Shown: positions 53,751-62,997 of the stretch, one piece after another
Layout of the letters: every line of letters begins with the position of its first letter
Position numbering within the stretch: position 1 is the stretch's first letter
DNA from: JAAUTT01 sp963846585
GTDB lineage: Bacteria; Bacteroidota; Bacteroidia; Bacteroidales; JAAUTT01
Reading direction: 5' to 3'
NCBI GenBank assembly: GCA_963846585.1
Contig: CAWJWO010000001.1
Coordinates: forward strand, 1-64,000
DNA: 64,000 nucleotides
The notes under the pieces: generated by a model
Databases searched by the model: none
What the model was told of the DNA's origin: nothing
The model's input: the letters and a program-made list of their open reading frames with translations, nothing else
Position numbers and translations under genes: made by a program

Positions 53751-53772
53751 AATAATGTGCAGATATGCAAAT

Positions 53773-53983
53773 AGAACCAGGAACCATCCTTCGACTACGC
53801 TCAGGAACCAGGAGCCAAGACATTGAAAATGTGCAGATGTGCAGATGTGCAAATTAAAATACTGATTACAAATTACAAATTGGGTTTATAAGGTTTATAT
53901 AGTTTATAAGGTTTATAAAATTTCTTATAAACGAATAATTCTTGATTTACTAACAACTAACAACCAGCACCTAACAACTATTC
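53773..53983. repeat. Composite repeat block before the aldo-keto reductase
   Basis: ACCAGGAACCAT, CCTTCGACTACGCTCAGG and AACCAGGAGCCAAG (53776-53820) form the same fusion as at 42833. Then come GTGCAGATGTGCAGATGTGC, TTTATAAGG/TTTATAG units (53883-53931) and AACTAACAACTAACAACC (53952-53970). Confidence 0.8.
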
Positions 53984-54967
53984 CTTAAGGACTTTTTCTA
54001 TCTCTGAAAGTTCACCTTTGGAAAATGAAGGGCTATTAATTACTTTGAGGTTATCTTCAAGTTGTGAAACGCTGCTTGCACCAATTAGTACCGAAGTTAT
54101 TCGTTTGTCCTTAAGAATCCATGCCAACGCCATTTCGGCCAAAGTCTGTTTTCTGGCTGATGCAATATCATTTAATTTTTTAATTTTTTGAAGTGTTTCA
54201 TTAGTTATGCTATCAGGATTAAGAAATACATTTTTGCTGGCCCTTGATCCTTCAGGTATCCCTTTCAGATAACGGTTGGTTAGTAACCCTTGTGCCAGCG
54301 GTGAAAATGTTATGCACCCAACTCCGTGTTTTTCCAATACATCAAGTAATCCGCCTTCCACCCACCTGTCGAACATTGAGTAACGCGGCTGATGTATAAG
54401 GCAGGGAGTTCCAAGTGACTTTAGTATATTAATTGCCTTTTCACTTTGTTCGGCATTATAATTTGAAATTCCGGCATATAAAGCCTTACCCTGCCGCACC
54501 ACTGTATCAAGGGCCGACATAGTTTCTTCCAAAGGGGTATCAGGATCAGGGCGATGCGAATAAAAGATGTCAACATAATCAACCTGCATCCTTTTAAGGC
54601 TTTGATCAAGGCTTGAAATAAGGTATTTCCTTGAGCCCCAATCTCCGTATGGCCCGGGCCACATTACGTAACCTGCTTTTGTAGAAATAATCATTTCATC
54701 CCTGTAACAGGAAAAATCCTTTTTCAGGATTTGCCCGAAATTTTCTTCCGCCGAACCAGGAGGCGGGCCATAATTGTTGGCAAGGTCAAAATGTGTAATT
54801 CCACAGTCGAAAGCCTTCCACAGTACTTTACGGAAATTTTCCAATACATCGTTCCCCCCGAAGTTTTGCCATAACCCAAGCGATACCATTGGCAATTGCA
54901 CCCCGCTGCGCCCGCAACGATTATATTTCATCTTCTCATAGCGGCTCTCGTTTGTAATATATTCCAT
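53978..54967 (-). CDS. Aldo-keto reductase, YghZ-like
   Basis: A 329-residue NADPH-dependent reductase related to L-glyceraldehyde 3-phosphate reductase. Catalytic tetrad: Asp and Tyr in HFDLANNYGPPPGSAEENFG, Lys in ISTKAGYVMWPG, His in IFYSHRPDPDTP; NADPH region is SVLIGASSVSQLEDNL. It reduces aldehydes such as methylglyoxal. A TACTTTTG promoter-like box (54995-54988) precedes the start by about 20 bp, without a clear -33 box. Confidence 0.9.
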   Translation of the reverse strand: MEYITNESRYEKMKYNRCGRSGVQLPMVSLGLWQNFGGNDVLENFRKVLWKAFDCGITHFDLANNYGPPPGSAEENFGQILKKDFSCYRDEMIISTKAGYVMWPGPYGDWGSRKYLISSLDQSLKRMQVDYVDIFYSHRPDPDTPLEETMSALDTVVRQGKALYAGISNYNAEQSEKAINILKSLGTPCLIHQPRYSMFDRWVEGGLLDVLEKHGVGCITFSPLAQGLLTNRYLKGIPEGSRASKNVFLNPDSITNETLQKIKKLNDIASARKQTLAEMALAWILKDKRITSVLIGASSVSQLEDNLKVINSPSFSKGELSEIEKVLKE

Positions 54968-55002
54968 TATGTTTTAGTATTTTTTAACAAAAGTAATAAA
55001 TA

Positions 55003-55212
55003 TAGTCGTAAGTATAAAGTCGTAAGTCGTAAGTCAATTGAAGAAAATCTTATTTATTTTTTTTATCGGACAATAATGTTTTCAAATTATCACATTTCTT
55101 GCCCTGAGCGTAGTCGAAGGGTCAAATTTTCAAATTATGTCCTCTTTCATTTATCTTTTATCTTTTATCTTCTGTCCTCTGCCTTCTGTCCTCTGCCTTC
55201 ATTTATCTTACG
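55003..55212. repeat. Repeat block between divergent genes
   Basis: CGTAAGT units (55006-55036), the CCCTGAGCGTAGTCGAAGGG repeat (55102-55121), and CTTTTATCTTTTATCTTCTGTCCTCTGCCTTCTGTCC-type units (55147-55200). The last are the reverse of the phrase that follows xerD at 59824-59855. Confidence 0.75.
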
Positions 55213-57316
55213 GCTTACTACTGCTTAAATGCTTATTAACAATAGATAACAATGCATTTTGCCTGGTAGGTTTGCTAATATAGTCGTTACATCCGGCATC
55301 GAGGGCCTTTTGCCTTTCAAGGTGAGAAACATAGGCCGTTTGGGCAATTATTTTAATATCCTGGTTGAATTGCCTTATTAGGCTTGTTGTTTCATAACCA
55401 CTTATATCAGGCAGGCCAATATCCATTAAAACCAAATCTATAGTTTTTTCTGAAGTTAAACGGACAGCTTCTTTTCCTGAGGCAGTATTAAGAAAAGATA
55501 CTCCGGTAAGAGCAAGTATTTCTTTTATATAGTCTGTATTATACTTATCGTCTTCTACTATCAATATGGTTTTATCGGGGAAGTAACATTCAATTTGATC
55601 AGTGATATCTGCTGATTCATGGCTTATTTGGTTAACGGCTTTATATGGAATTGAAAATGAAAAAGTAGTGCCTTTTCCAACCACAGATTCAATTAATATT
55701 TCTCCTCCAAGCAAATTAACCAATCCTTTAACAATAGATAAGCCTAAACCGGTTCCGGCTACAACCCTGTTGTCAAGAGGCTTTAATTGGGTGAAACGTT
55801 CAAAAATTTTACTTTGCTGTTCTACCGGAATACCTGATCCCGTATCAGAAAGATAAAACAACAGATTATTGTTTGTGTCAAATTTACATCCTCCTTCAAT
55901 AGTGCCATTAGCCGTAAATTTAAATGCATTGTCGATAAGGTTAATAAATATTTGTTTTAATTTAACCTTATCTGTAATTAAATTTTCATTCGGATAGCAA
56001 TAATTTTGTAATTTAAATTTAATATTACTTTTCTGTAGCCGTATTTTATGTTCTTTGAAAAAATTTGTAAGCTCCTTAAATAAATCATTTAAATTACATG
56101 TTTCAAAATTGACATTTAACTGTCCCGATTCAATTTTAGCAATATCCAGTAAGTCGTTGATGATAGCAAGCAAATCATTACAGCGTTGATGAATAATATC
56201 GCAATATTTTTCAAGTTTTGGCTTATTATTATATTGTTTAATTAATAATTCGGAAAACCCCATAATAGCATTCATAGGAGTTCGTATCTCGTGGCTCATA
56301 TTCTGCAAAAAAGCTGTTTTGAGCCGGTCACTTTCTTCAGCCTTTTCTTTTGCTTTAATTAATTCCTTATTTATTAAATAAAGTTCTTTGTTAATATTTT
56401 TATATTTTTCCTCACTTTCCTGCAAGGCAATTTCAGCTAATTTTCGTTCTGTAATATTAATTATGGTAACAAGCTCACAAACAACTCCTTTTAATTTTAC
56501 AAAAACTATATATAACAATCCGTAACGATTTTCCCTGGTTTTTGATTTAAAGCGAATTTCAAGATCTGAAACACTTCCTGTTTCTTTTATCATGTCAAGA
56601 ATTTGCTGCCTGTCCCTTATATCACTAAATAAATTTAAGTCCAAAAAATTATTTCCAATAAGTTCATCACGTGAAAATTCACTTTCCCTTACAAATGCCT
56701 CGTTAACATCTAATATAGTCCCTACATACGGAACATTTAACATAGTGGGGACCGGACTTTTCATAAACATATCCGAAAAAATTTTCTCTGATTCCTGTAA
56801 CCTCGCTATTATATTTTTGGTTTCGGTAAAATCTTCTAAAGTTCCATCATAATATAAGGTGCTCCCGTTTTTATCCCTTACGGCTCTTGCACTTTCTCTC
56901 ATAAAAATACTTGAACCGTCGCGACATTTCCACACTTCTTCCAAACCAATTACTTCGCCGTTACGTTCAATTAATTCCTTAAATTGTTTCCGTTCGTAAG
57001 AAGGCTCGAAACCTTCATTTTCAAGATTCAATATTAATAACTCATCGAATGATTTGAAACCAAGTGTTTTTGCTAATGAACGATTGGCAAGGATTATTTT
57101 ACCATCGGGGGTAGTCCTGTAATGGCCAATTGTTGAATTTTCGAAAATCGACCGGTAACGTTCTTCACTTTCTTTAACTTCTTGTATTTTTTTTGAATAA
57201 ATTTTATATTGTATTCCCGAAATAATAATTAATAATATTGAAAAGTAAATTATAATTGAAATACTCATATTTATTTTTTCGAATGATTTTGATATACTAA
57301 ATTTAATTATTTTCAT
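55208..57316 (-). CDS. Membrane hybrid histidine kinase/response regulator with two PAS domains
   Basis: A 702-residue kinase. One membrane helix (~18-40), coiled coil, PAS1 (~50-170), PAS2 (~178-298), coiled coil, HisKA (SHEIRTPMNAIMGF; H342), HATPase_c (~445-565; DTGSGIP, GTGLGLSIV) and a receiver (~580-702; D632 in LVLMDIGLPD, QTAYVSHLERQKALDAGCNDYISKP). It has no DNA-binding output. The kinase-receiver part is strongly similar to the kinase at 3926, with the same H-box context and switch, so they are recent paralogues. Unlike the others it has no SiaC-like neighbour. Confidence 0.92.
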   Translation of the reverse strand: MKIIKFSISKSFEKINMSISIIIYFSILLIIISGIQYKIYSKKIQEVKESEERYRSIFENSTIGHYRTTPDGKIILANRSLAKTLGFKSFDELLILNLENEGFEPSYERKQFKELIERNGEVIGLEEVWKCRDGSSIFMRESARAVRDKNGSTLYYDGTLEDFTETKNIIARLQESEKIFSDMFMKSPVPTMLNVPYVGTILDVNEAFVRESEFSRDELIGNNFLDLNLFSDIRDRQQILDMIKETGSVSDLEIRFKSKTRENRYGLLYIVFVKLKGVVCELVTIINITERKLAEIALQESEEKYKNINKELYLINKELIKAKEKAEESDRLKTAFLQNMSHEIRTPMNAIMGFSELLIKQYNNKPKLEKYCDIIHQRCNDLLAIINDLLDIAKIESGQLNVNFETCNLNDLFKELTNFFKEHKIRLQKSNIKFKLQNYCYPNENLITDKVKLKQIFINLIDNAFKFTANGTIEGGCKFDTNNNLLFYLSDTGSGIPVEQQSKIFERFTQLKPLDNRVVAGTGLGLSIVKGLVNLLGGEILIESVVGKGTTFSFSIPYKAVNQISHESADITDQIECYFPDKTILIVEDDKYNTDYIKEILALTGVSFLNTASGKEAVRLTSEKTIDLVLMDIGLPDISGYETTSLIRQFNQDIKIIAQTAYVSHLERQKALDAGCNDYISKPTRQNALLSIVNKHLSSSKP

Positions 57317-57372
57317 TAAATATTTAACTCTTTCTTTAAGAATTTAATTTTGTATAAGTTAAATTTGAATTA

Positions 57373-58251
57373 ATGAATAAAAAAATTGTCACAGCGAGGC
57401 TTTCTATTTTTTCAAACTCTTTTCTGATTATTATAAAGTTAATTGTTGCAATTTTAACCGGATCGATAAGTATTCTTTCAGAAACTATTCATTCCTCGAT
57501 GGATCTTTTAGCTTCAGTTGTCACTTATTTTTCAGTTAGTATATCCGAAACACCCGCTGATAAGGGACATCCATATGGACATGGCAAATTTGAAAATATA
57601 TCAGGCGTTATAGAAGGTATTCTGATTTTTATAGCGGCGTGCTGGATAATAAAAGAATCAATAAAAAAAATAACCGGACACATATCTATTGATAAAATAG
57701 GTTTTGGGTTTATGGTAATGTTTGTTTCAACGATAATAAATTATTTTGTTTCGAGGCAAATATTTAAGGTTGCCAAAGAAACTGAATCAATTGCCCTGGA
57801 GGCAGATTCTATACATCTTAAAACAGATGTTTATTCTTCTTTAGCAGTGGGAATCGGTCTTTTGCTTATTTGGATTACCGGCATTACATTTCTTGACCCG
57901 TTGGTAGCTATATGTGTTGCCTTATTTATCGTTTGGGAATCATTCATTCTTATAAAAAATGCTTTTTCACCGCTTGTAGATACTGCAATGTCCGAAGATG
58001 AAATAAAAATAATAAATGATTTATTACAGGTAAAATCATTGGCATATCATAACCTTAAAACGAGGCGTGCCGGATCAGATCGTTTTGTTGATTTGCATTT
58101 AGAAATGCCTCAGGAAATGTCGCTTAAGGATGTTCATGCTATTTGTGATGAGATTGAATCTGACCTTAGTACCAGGATTAAAAATTTACAGATAAATATT
58201 CATGCGGAACCAAAAGAAACCTCAATTAATACAAAACAAGATATCGAATAA
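57373..58251 (+). CDS. Cation diffusion facilitator family transporter
   Basis: A 292-residue CDF transporter exporting Zn2+, Fe2+, Mn2+ or Cd2+ in exchange for protons. Six membrane helices in the first ~200 residues, HSSMDLLASVV and the ALEADSIHLKTD segment with the metal-site Asp/His, GHPYGHGKFENISG in the loop, and a cytoplasmic ferredoxin-like C-terminal domain (YHNLKTRRAG..RFVDLHLEMP). It is divergent from the hybrid kinase and followed by a small gene. Metal preference cannot be told. Confidence 0.92.
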   Translation: MNKKIVTARLSIFSNSFLIIIKLIVAILTGSISILSETIHSSMDLLASVVTYFSVSISETPADKGHPYGHGKFENISGVIEGILIFIAACWIIKESIKKITGHISIDKIGFGFMVMFVSTIINYFVSRQIFKVAKETESIALEADSIHLKTDVYSSLAVGIGLLLIWITGITFLDPLVAICVALFIVWESFILIKNAFSPLVDTAMSEDEIKIINDLLQVKSLAYHNLKTRRAGSDRFVDLHLEMPQEMSLKDVHAICDEIESDLSTRIKNLQINIHAEPKETSINTKQDIE

Positions 58252-58294
58252 ATGTATTTTTGCCTGCCTTAGGCCCGATTTTTGTACGATCTAT

Positions 58295-58663
58295 ATGGAT
58301 AAAATTTCAAATATCATGAATATTACCCGGGAAGAACTGCAAAAATTTGAAAACAACTTTAGATTTCTGGTTGAAAAATATATACAATATTTTGATCAAT
58401 ATAATTTGTTGATATTTAATTCAAAACGTACTTCTGACGAGGACCTTGAATTAAAAATGATACAAGAGATGCTTGTTTCAATAGGCCGGATTCTTGCTGT
58501 TACTATTCGTACTATGGGTGATGACTTATTTGGTAAGGCTCTTAATTTATATTACCATTATAAACAAATTGCCAGTACAGGAGATACTGATGCACAATCG
58601 CTAATTAAAGAACTTAAACCATTATTTGCAAATAGTTTGAGTAACAGGATATATATGAATTAA
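58295..58663 (+). CDS. Conserved-looking hypothetical protein
   Basis: A 122-residue, mostly helical protein started at 58295 (MDKISNIMNITREELQ); MNITREEL at 58316 is an alternative, and upstream extension would overlap the CDF gene. LQKFENNFRFLVEKYIQYFDQYN and EMLVSIGRILAVTIRTMGDDLFGKALNLYYHY suggest a four-helix bundle. I do not recognise a function. It may be transcribed with the CDF gene. Confidence 0.55.
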   Translation: MDKISNIMNITREELQKFENNFRFLVEKYIQYFDQYNLLIFNSKRTSDEDLELKMIQEMLVSIGRILAVTIRTMGDDLFGKALNLYYHYKQIASTGDTDAQSLIKELKPLFANSLSNRIYMN

Positions 58664-58665
58664 AA

Positions 58666-58893
58666 ATAGAACCAAGAACCAAGAACCAAGAGCCAAGAGC
58701 CAAGAGCCAAGGACCAAGAACCAAGAGTCCGGACATAGGTCATGTAGACATGAAGCTTACACCATTAACACTGTCTCCTGGTCCCTAGTCCCTAACCCCT
58801 GGTCTCCTGGTCCCTAACCCCTAGCCCCTGGTCCCTAGTCCCTAACCCCTGGCCCCTGGTCCCTAACCCCTGGCCCCTGGTCCCTAACCCCTA
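58666..58893. repeat. Tandem array upstream of xerD
   Basis: 58666-58730 carries GAACCAAGAACCAAGAGCCA units. 58773-58893 is a tandem array of CCTGGTCCCTAACCCCTGGC-type units (roughly 12-20 bp, about eight copies), the most GC-rich stretch near here. It ends seven bases before the xerD start codon, so it forms the whole leader of that gene. Confidence 0.85.
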
Positions 58894-58897
58894 ACCA

Positions 58898-59824
58898 ATG
58901 GAATGGAAAGAACTAATCCGTGAATTCAGTATTTATCTCCGGCTGGAGAAATCCATGTCGGACAACTCTGTAGAAGCTTATATACGCGATATAGAAAAAC
59001 TTGCCCAATTTGAAGAATTAATACATGGGAAAACCTCCCCATTATCAGTTACGCAGGAAACAATCCGTAATTTTATAATTTGGCTGAATGAATTTGGTGT
59101 TTCAGCCCGGACTCAATCAAGGATATTATCCGGTGTACGTTCCTTCTTTAAATTTATGATTATGGAAGACCGTATTAATACCAATCCCACTGAATTGATT
59201 GAATTTCCCAAATTAGGCCTAAAGTTACCCGAAGTCCTTACTGTGCCGGAGATTGATAAGATCATAGCAGCAATTGATTTGAGCCTTCCTGAAGGACACA
59301 GGAACAAAGCAATGATTGAAACTATATATAGCTGTGGTTTAAGGGTATCGGAGCTGATAAATTTAAAAATATCCGATTTATATCTTGAAGATGGATTTAT
59401 CAAGGTTGTGGGTAAAGGAGATAAGCAAAGGCTTGTGCCAATAGGTTCAACCTCCGTAAATGAAATCAATCTGTATCTGACCCACAACCGGAATAAAATT
59501 ATACCGGTAAAAGGTTTTGAAGATCATGTATTTCTAAACAGGCGCGGCCGCAATCTTACACGTGAAATGATTTTTATAATCATAAAAGGCCTTGCATCTA
59601 AGGCTGGCCTTAACAAGAAAATCAGCCCTCATACATTTCGCCATTCATTTGCCACACATTTGATTGAAGGCGGGGCTGACCTCAGGGCAGTCCAGGAAAT
59701 GCTTGGACATGAATCCATCCTTACTACCGAAATATACACCCACATTGATCGGGAGTTCCTGCGCGAATCAATTATGATGTATCACCCGCGGACACATGTT
59801 AGTAAGAAAGAAGAAGGAAGATAA
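58898..59824 (+). CDS. xerD: Tyrosine recombinase XerD
   Basis: A 308-residue site-specific recombinase. N-terminal SAM-like core-binding domain (SDNSVEAYIRDIEKLAQF), catalytic Arg in YSCGLRVSELINLKISDLY, catalytic Lys in VVGKGDKQRLVPI, HTFRHSFATHLIEGGADLRAVQEMLGH, and the Tyr nucleophile in TEIYTHIDREFLRE. It resolves chromosome dimers at dif with XerC. No other mobile genes are adjacent, so a housekeeping role is likely. Its leader is the tandem array. Confidence 0.93.
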   Translation: MEWKELIREFSIYLRLEKSMSDNSVEAYIRDIEKLAQFEELIHGKTSPLSVTQETIRNFIIWLNEFGVSARTQSRILSGVRSFFKFMIMEDRINTNPTELIEFPKLGLKLPEVLTVPEIDKIIAAIDLSLPEGHRNKAMIETIYSCGLRVSELINLKISDLYLEDGFIKVVGKGDKQRLVPIGSTSVNEINLYLTHNRNKIIPVKGFEDHVFLNRRGRNLTREMIFIIIKGLASKAGLNKKISPHTFRHSFATHLIEGGADLRAVQEMLGHESILTTEIYTHIDREFLRESIMMYHPRTHVSKKEEGR

Positions 59825-59996
59825 AAGATAAAAGAAGACAGAGGACAGAGTGCAGAAGTAAGGATCATGTTCCACGTCCTTTCACGTCTTTTCACGTCCT
59901 TCCACGTCATTTCACGTCTTCATATCATATTTCATTCATCTTTTTTCTTTTATCTTTCATCTTTCACCTTTTTTCTTTCACCTTTTTTCTTTAACT
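59824..59996. repeat. TTTCACGTCC array and CTTTCATCTTTC units
   Basis: AGATAAAAGATAAAAGAAGACAGAGGACAGAG is the reverse of the 55147-55200 phrase. 59871-59923 has five TTTCACGTCC units with a 10-bp period. 59940-59990 holds TTTTATCTTTCATCTTTCACC units. The block is a further phrase set, between xerD and ppdK. Confidence 0.8.
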
Positions 59997-59999
59997 TTG
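59992..59999 (+). promoter_or_regulatory. Possible -7 element of ppdK
   Basis: TAACTTTG matches the Bacteroidota -7 consensus about 60 bp before the ppdK start. The -33 box is unclear because the region upstream is a pyrimidine repeat. Confidence 0.4.
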
Positions 60000-60059
60000 A
60001 CTTTTTGTTTCAAAAAATAAAAATCGTTTTAATTATTTTATAATCAATAAATTAGAAAT

Positions 60060-62789
60060 ATGTCACAGGTTAAACGTGTGTATACCTTTGGAAATAAGCA
60101 AGCCGAAGGCAAAGCCGATATGAAAAATTTGCTTGGTGGAAAAGGTGCAAACCTTGCTGAAATGAATTTGATTGGTGTTCCTGTTCCCCCGGGATTTACA
60201 ATCACAACTGATGTGTGTACGGAATATAACCAAATAGGCCGTGAAAAAGTGATAGAACTCTTGAAGAGTGATGTGCAAACATCAGTTGCCCGGATTGAGA
60301 ACCTTACCGGCATGAAATTTGGCGATGCCGTAAATCCCCTGCTGGTTTCAGTTCGTTCAGGCGCCAGGGCATCCATGCCTGGTATGATGGATACAATACT
60401 TAACCTTGGTTTGAACGACGAGGTGGTGGAAGGCTTATCCAAAAAAACCAGCAATCCCCGTTTCGCATGGGATAGCTACCGCCGGTTTGTGCAAATGTAC
60501 GGCGATGTGGTATTGGATTTAAAACCTACATCCAAAACTGATATTGACCCTTTTGAAGAAATTATTGAAGAGGTAAAACATAAAAAAGGCGTTAAAAACG
60601 ACACCGATCTTAAGGTTGATGATCTTAAGGAACTGGTTGTCAAATTTAAAAAAGCCATAAAAGACAAAACAGGGAAAGATTTTCCTACCAACTGTTACGA
60701 ACAATTATGGGGCGCTATTTGTGCCGTATTTAACAGCTGGATGAACGACAGGGCCGTATATTACCGTAAACTGAACATGATTCCGGAGGAATGGGGAACT
60801 GCAGTTAACGTTCAGGCCATGGTTTTCGGTAATATGGGCCAGACATCGGGTACAGGTGTATGTTTCAGCCGCGACGCCGGCACAGGAGAAAATCTTTTTA
60901 ATGGTGAATATTTATTAAATGCACAGGGTGAAGATGTTGTTGCCGGTATTCGTACTCCGCAGGTTATTACTCTTGAAGGCTCGAAACGTTGGGCTGTACT
61001 GGCAGGAGTTAGTGAAGCGGAACGTGCTGCAAAATATCCTTCTTTGGAAGAATCAATGCCTTCGGTGTACAAGGAACTTTTCGATATTCAAAGGAAACTT
61101 GAAAATCATTATAAGGATATGCAGGATATGGAGTTCACCATCCAGGAAGGCAAACTCTGGTTCCTTCAAACCCGTAACGGTAAACGTACCGGTGCTGCCA
61201 TGGTGAAAATTTCGATGGATCTGTTGCGCGAAAAGCTGATTGACGAAAAAACAGCTGTCCTTCGCAACGAACCGGAAAAACTTGATGAATTGCTCCACCC
61301 TGTTTTCGATAAATCACTCATCAAGAAAGCCAAAGTGCTTGCAAAAGGGCTGCCTGCCTCTCCCGGTGCCGCAACCGGCCAGATGGTATTCTTTGCCGAT
61401 GAAGCCGAAGAATGGGTTTCTAAAGGCAAGGATGTTATTCTTTGCCGAATTGAAACATCCCCTGAAGACTTACGCGGTATGGTTGTTGCTAAGGGTATTC
61501 TTACCGCCCGGGGAGGAATGACGTCACATGCTGCCGTTGTAGCCCGTGGCATGGGCAAATGCTGCGTATCTGGTGCAGGTGCAATCCAAATCGACTACAA
61601 GACACGTAAAATGACCATCGATGGCAAAACATACAACGAAGGTGATTGGATTTCATTAAATGGCTCTACAGGTGAAGTTTACGAAGGAAAAATCGGAACT
61701 ATCGCAGCTGAATTGAGCGGCGACTTTGCTGAATTAATGGCTATTGCAGATAAATATACACGCATGTACGTCCGTACAAACGCTGATACTCCTAAAGATG
61801 CACGGGTTGCACGCAATTTTGGCGCTAAAGGTATAGGCCTTACCCGTACGGAACATATGTTTTTCGAAGGCGACCGTATAAAAACCATGCGTGAAATGAT
61901 TCTCGCCGACGATGTGAAAGGCCGTGAAAAAGCCCTGGCTAAATTATTGCCTATGCAACGCAGCGATTTTGAGGGTATCTTCGAAGCCATGGATGGTTAT
62001 GGAGTAACTATTCGCTTACTCGATCCTCCCCTTCACGAATTCGTACCTCACGAAAAAGAAAATCAAAAAATAATGGCTGACGATATGGGCATCTCTGTTG
62101 AAGCTATCAGGCATAAAGTTGACTCCCTGCACGAATTTAACCCAATGCTGGGTCACCGTGGCTGCCGGTTGGGTATTACCTATCCTGAAATTACAGTTAT
62201 GCAGGCCCGTGCTATAATTGAAGCCGCATTAAATGTTGCAAAGAAAGGGAAGAAAGTATTGCCTGAAATAATGGTTCCCCTTGTTGGTATTACAAAAGAA
62301 CTCCAGATGCAGGTCGATATAATCCGCAGTACAATTGAAAAAGTATTTGCCGAACGTGGCGAAAAAATCGACTATCTCGTGGGTACAATGATTGAAATTC
62401 CCCGCGCTGCACTTACAGCTGATGATATAGCTAAAACCGCTGAATTCTTCTCATTTGGTACCAATGACCTTACCCAGATGACTCTTGGTTTCAGCCGTGA
62501 TGATGCAGGAAAATTCCTGCCTCAATATATAGATGCCGGTATATATAAATACGACCCGTTCGTGGTTCTTGACCAGGCCGGTGTTGGTAAACTGGTTGAA
62601 ATGGGTATAAAACTTGGCCGTAGTACCAACCCTCACCTTAAAGTGGGTATTTGCGGAGAACATGGCGGTGAACCTATGACGGTTGAGTTCTGCCATACTG
62701 TTGGAATGGATTATGTAAGCTGTTCTCCTTTCCGTGTACCTATTGCACGTTTGGCTGCTGCACAAGCTGCAATTAAAGGTAAGAAATAA
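60060..62789 (+). CDS. ppdK: Pyruvate, phosphate dikinase
   Basis: A 909-residue enzyme interconverting pyruvate + ATP + Pi and PEP + AMP + PPi. ATP-grasp N-terminal domain (LLGGKGANLAEMN, SVRSGARASMPGMMDT), the swivelling phosphohistidine domain (GGMTSHAAVVARGMGK; H490), and the PEP/pyruvate TIM barrel (GLTRTEHMFF, GTMIEIPRAALTADDIA, FSFGTNDLTQMTLG, GICGEHGG). Full length. It lies 208 bp before PEP carboxykinase; in anaerobic Bacteroidota both serve pyrophosphate-saving glycolysis or gluconeogenesis. The window ends before the metabolic neighbourhood can be followed further. Confidence 0.97.
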   Translation: MSQVKRVYTFGNKQAEGKADMKNLLGGKGANLAEMNLIGVPVPPGFTITTDVCTEYNQIGREKVIELLKSDVQTSVARIENLTGMKFGDAVNPLLVSVRSGARASMPGMMDTILNLGLNDEVVEGLSKKTSNPRFAWDSYRRFVQMYGDVVLDLKPTSKTDIDPFEEIIEEVKHKKGVKNDTDLKVDDLKELVVKFKKAIKDKTGKDFPTNCYEQLWGAICAVFNSWMNDRAVYYRKLNMIPEEWGTAVNVQAMVFGNMGQTSGTGVCFSRDAGTGENLFNGEYLLNAQGEDVVAGIRTPQVITLEGSKRWAVLAGVSEAERAAKYPSLEESMPSVYKELFDIQRKLENHYKDMQDMEFTIQEGKLWFLQTRNGKRTGAAMVKISMDLLREKLIDEKTAVLRNEPEKLDELLHPVFDKSLIKKAKVLAKGLPASPGAATGQMVFFADEAEEWVSKGKDVILCRIETSPEDLRGMVVAKGILTARGGMTSHAAVVARGMGKCCVSGAGAIQIDYKTRKMTIDGKTYNEGDWISLNGSTGEVYEGKIGTIAAELSGDFAELMAIADKYTRMYVRTNADTPKDARVARNFGAKGIGLTRTEHMFFEGDRIKTMREMILADDVKGREKALAKLLPMQRSDFEGIFEAMDGYGVTIRLLDPPLHEFVPHEKENQKIMADDMGISVEAIRHKVDSLHEFNPMLGHRGCRLGITYPEITVMQARAIIEAALNVAKKGKKVLPEIMVPLVGITKELQMQVDIIRSTIEKVFAERGEKIDYLVGTMIEIPRAALTADDIAKTAEFFSFGTNDLTQMTLGFSRDDAGKFLPQYIDAGIYKYDPFVVLDQAGVGKLVEMGIKLGRSTNPHLKVGICGEHGGEPMTVEFCHTVGMDYVSCSPFRVPIARLAAAQAAIKGKK

Positions 62790-62810
62790 TGACTTTTCTT
62801 ATATATGCTA

Positions 62811-62835
62811 AAGGCGGTTAATAACCGCTTTTTTT
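62811..62835 (+). terminator. Intrinsic terminator after ppdK
   Basis: GCGGTT pairs with AACCGC over an AAT loop, extended by A-T pairs, and is followed by a run of T, 21 bp after the stop. Confidence 0.85.
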
Positions 62836-62997
62836 GTGTAGTAATTTTTTTTAAAAAGTTTTTTTGTTATTTAAATAACAGAAAACTTGTTTTTCATTTT
62901 ACAATTAAAACCTAATTCATATATTTACATCCTTCAATAATTTTAAATAGTAATATTAAAATACACAAAGTTTGATAATTATTAATAATTTATAATT

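Noticed and set aside
54896..55228. 110-codon plus-strand frame across the AKR-kinase divergent region
   Set aside because: Composed largely of dispersed repeat sequence (CCTGAGCGTAGTCGAAGG, CTTTTATCTT) plus antisense AKR sequence; no protein character.
58773..58896. CCTGGTCCCTAACCCC array considered as a CRISPR or telomere-like array
   Set aside because: No unique spacers of constant length and no cas genes; CCCTAACCCC similarity to telomeric repeats is accidental and the units are irregular.
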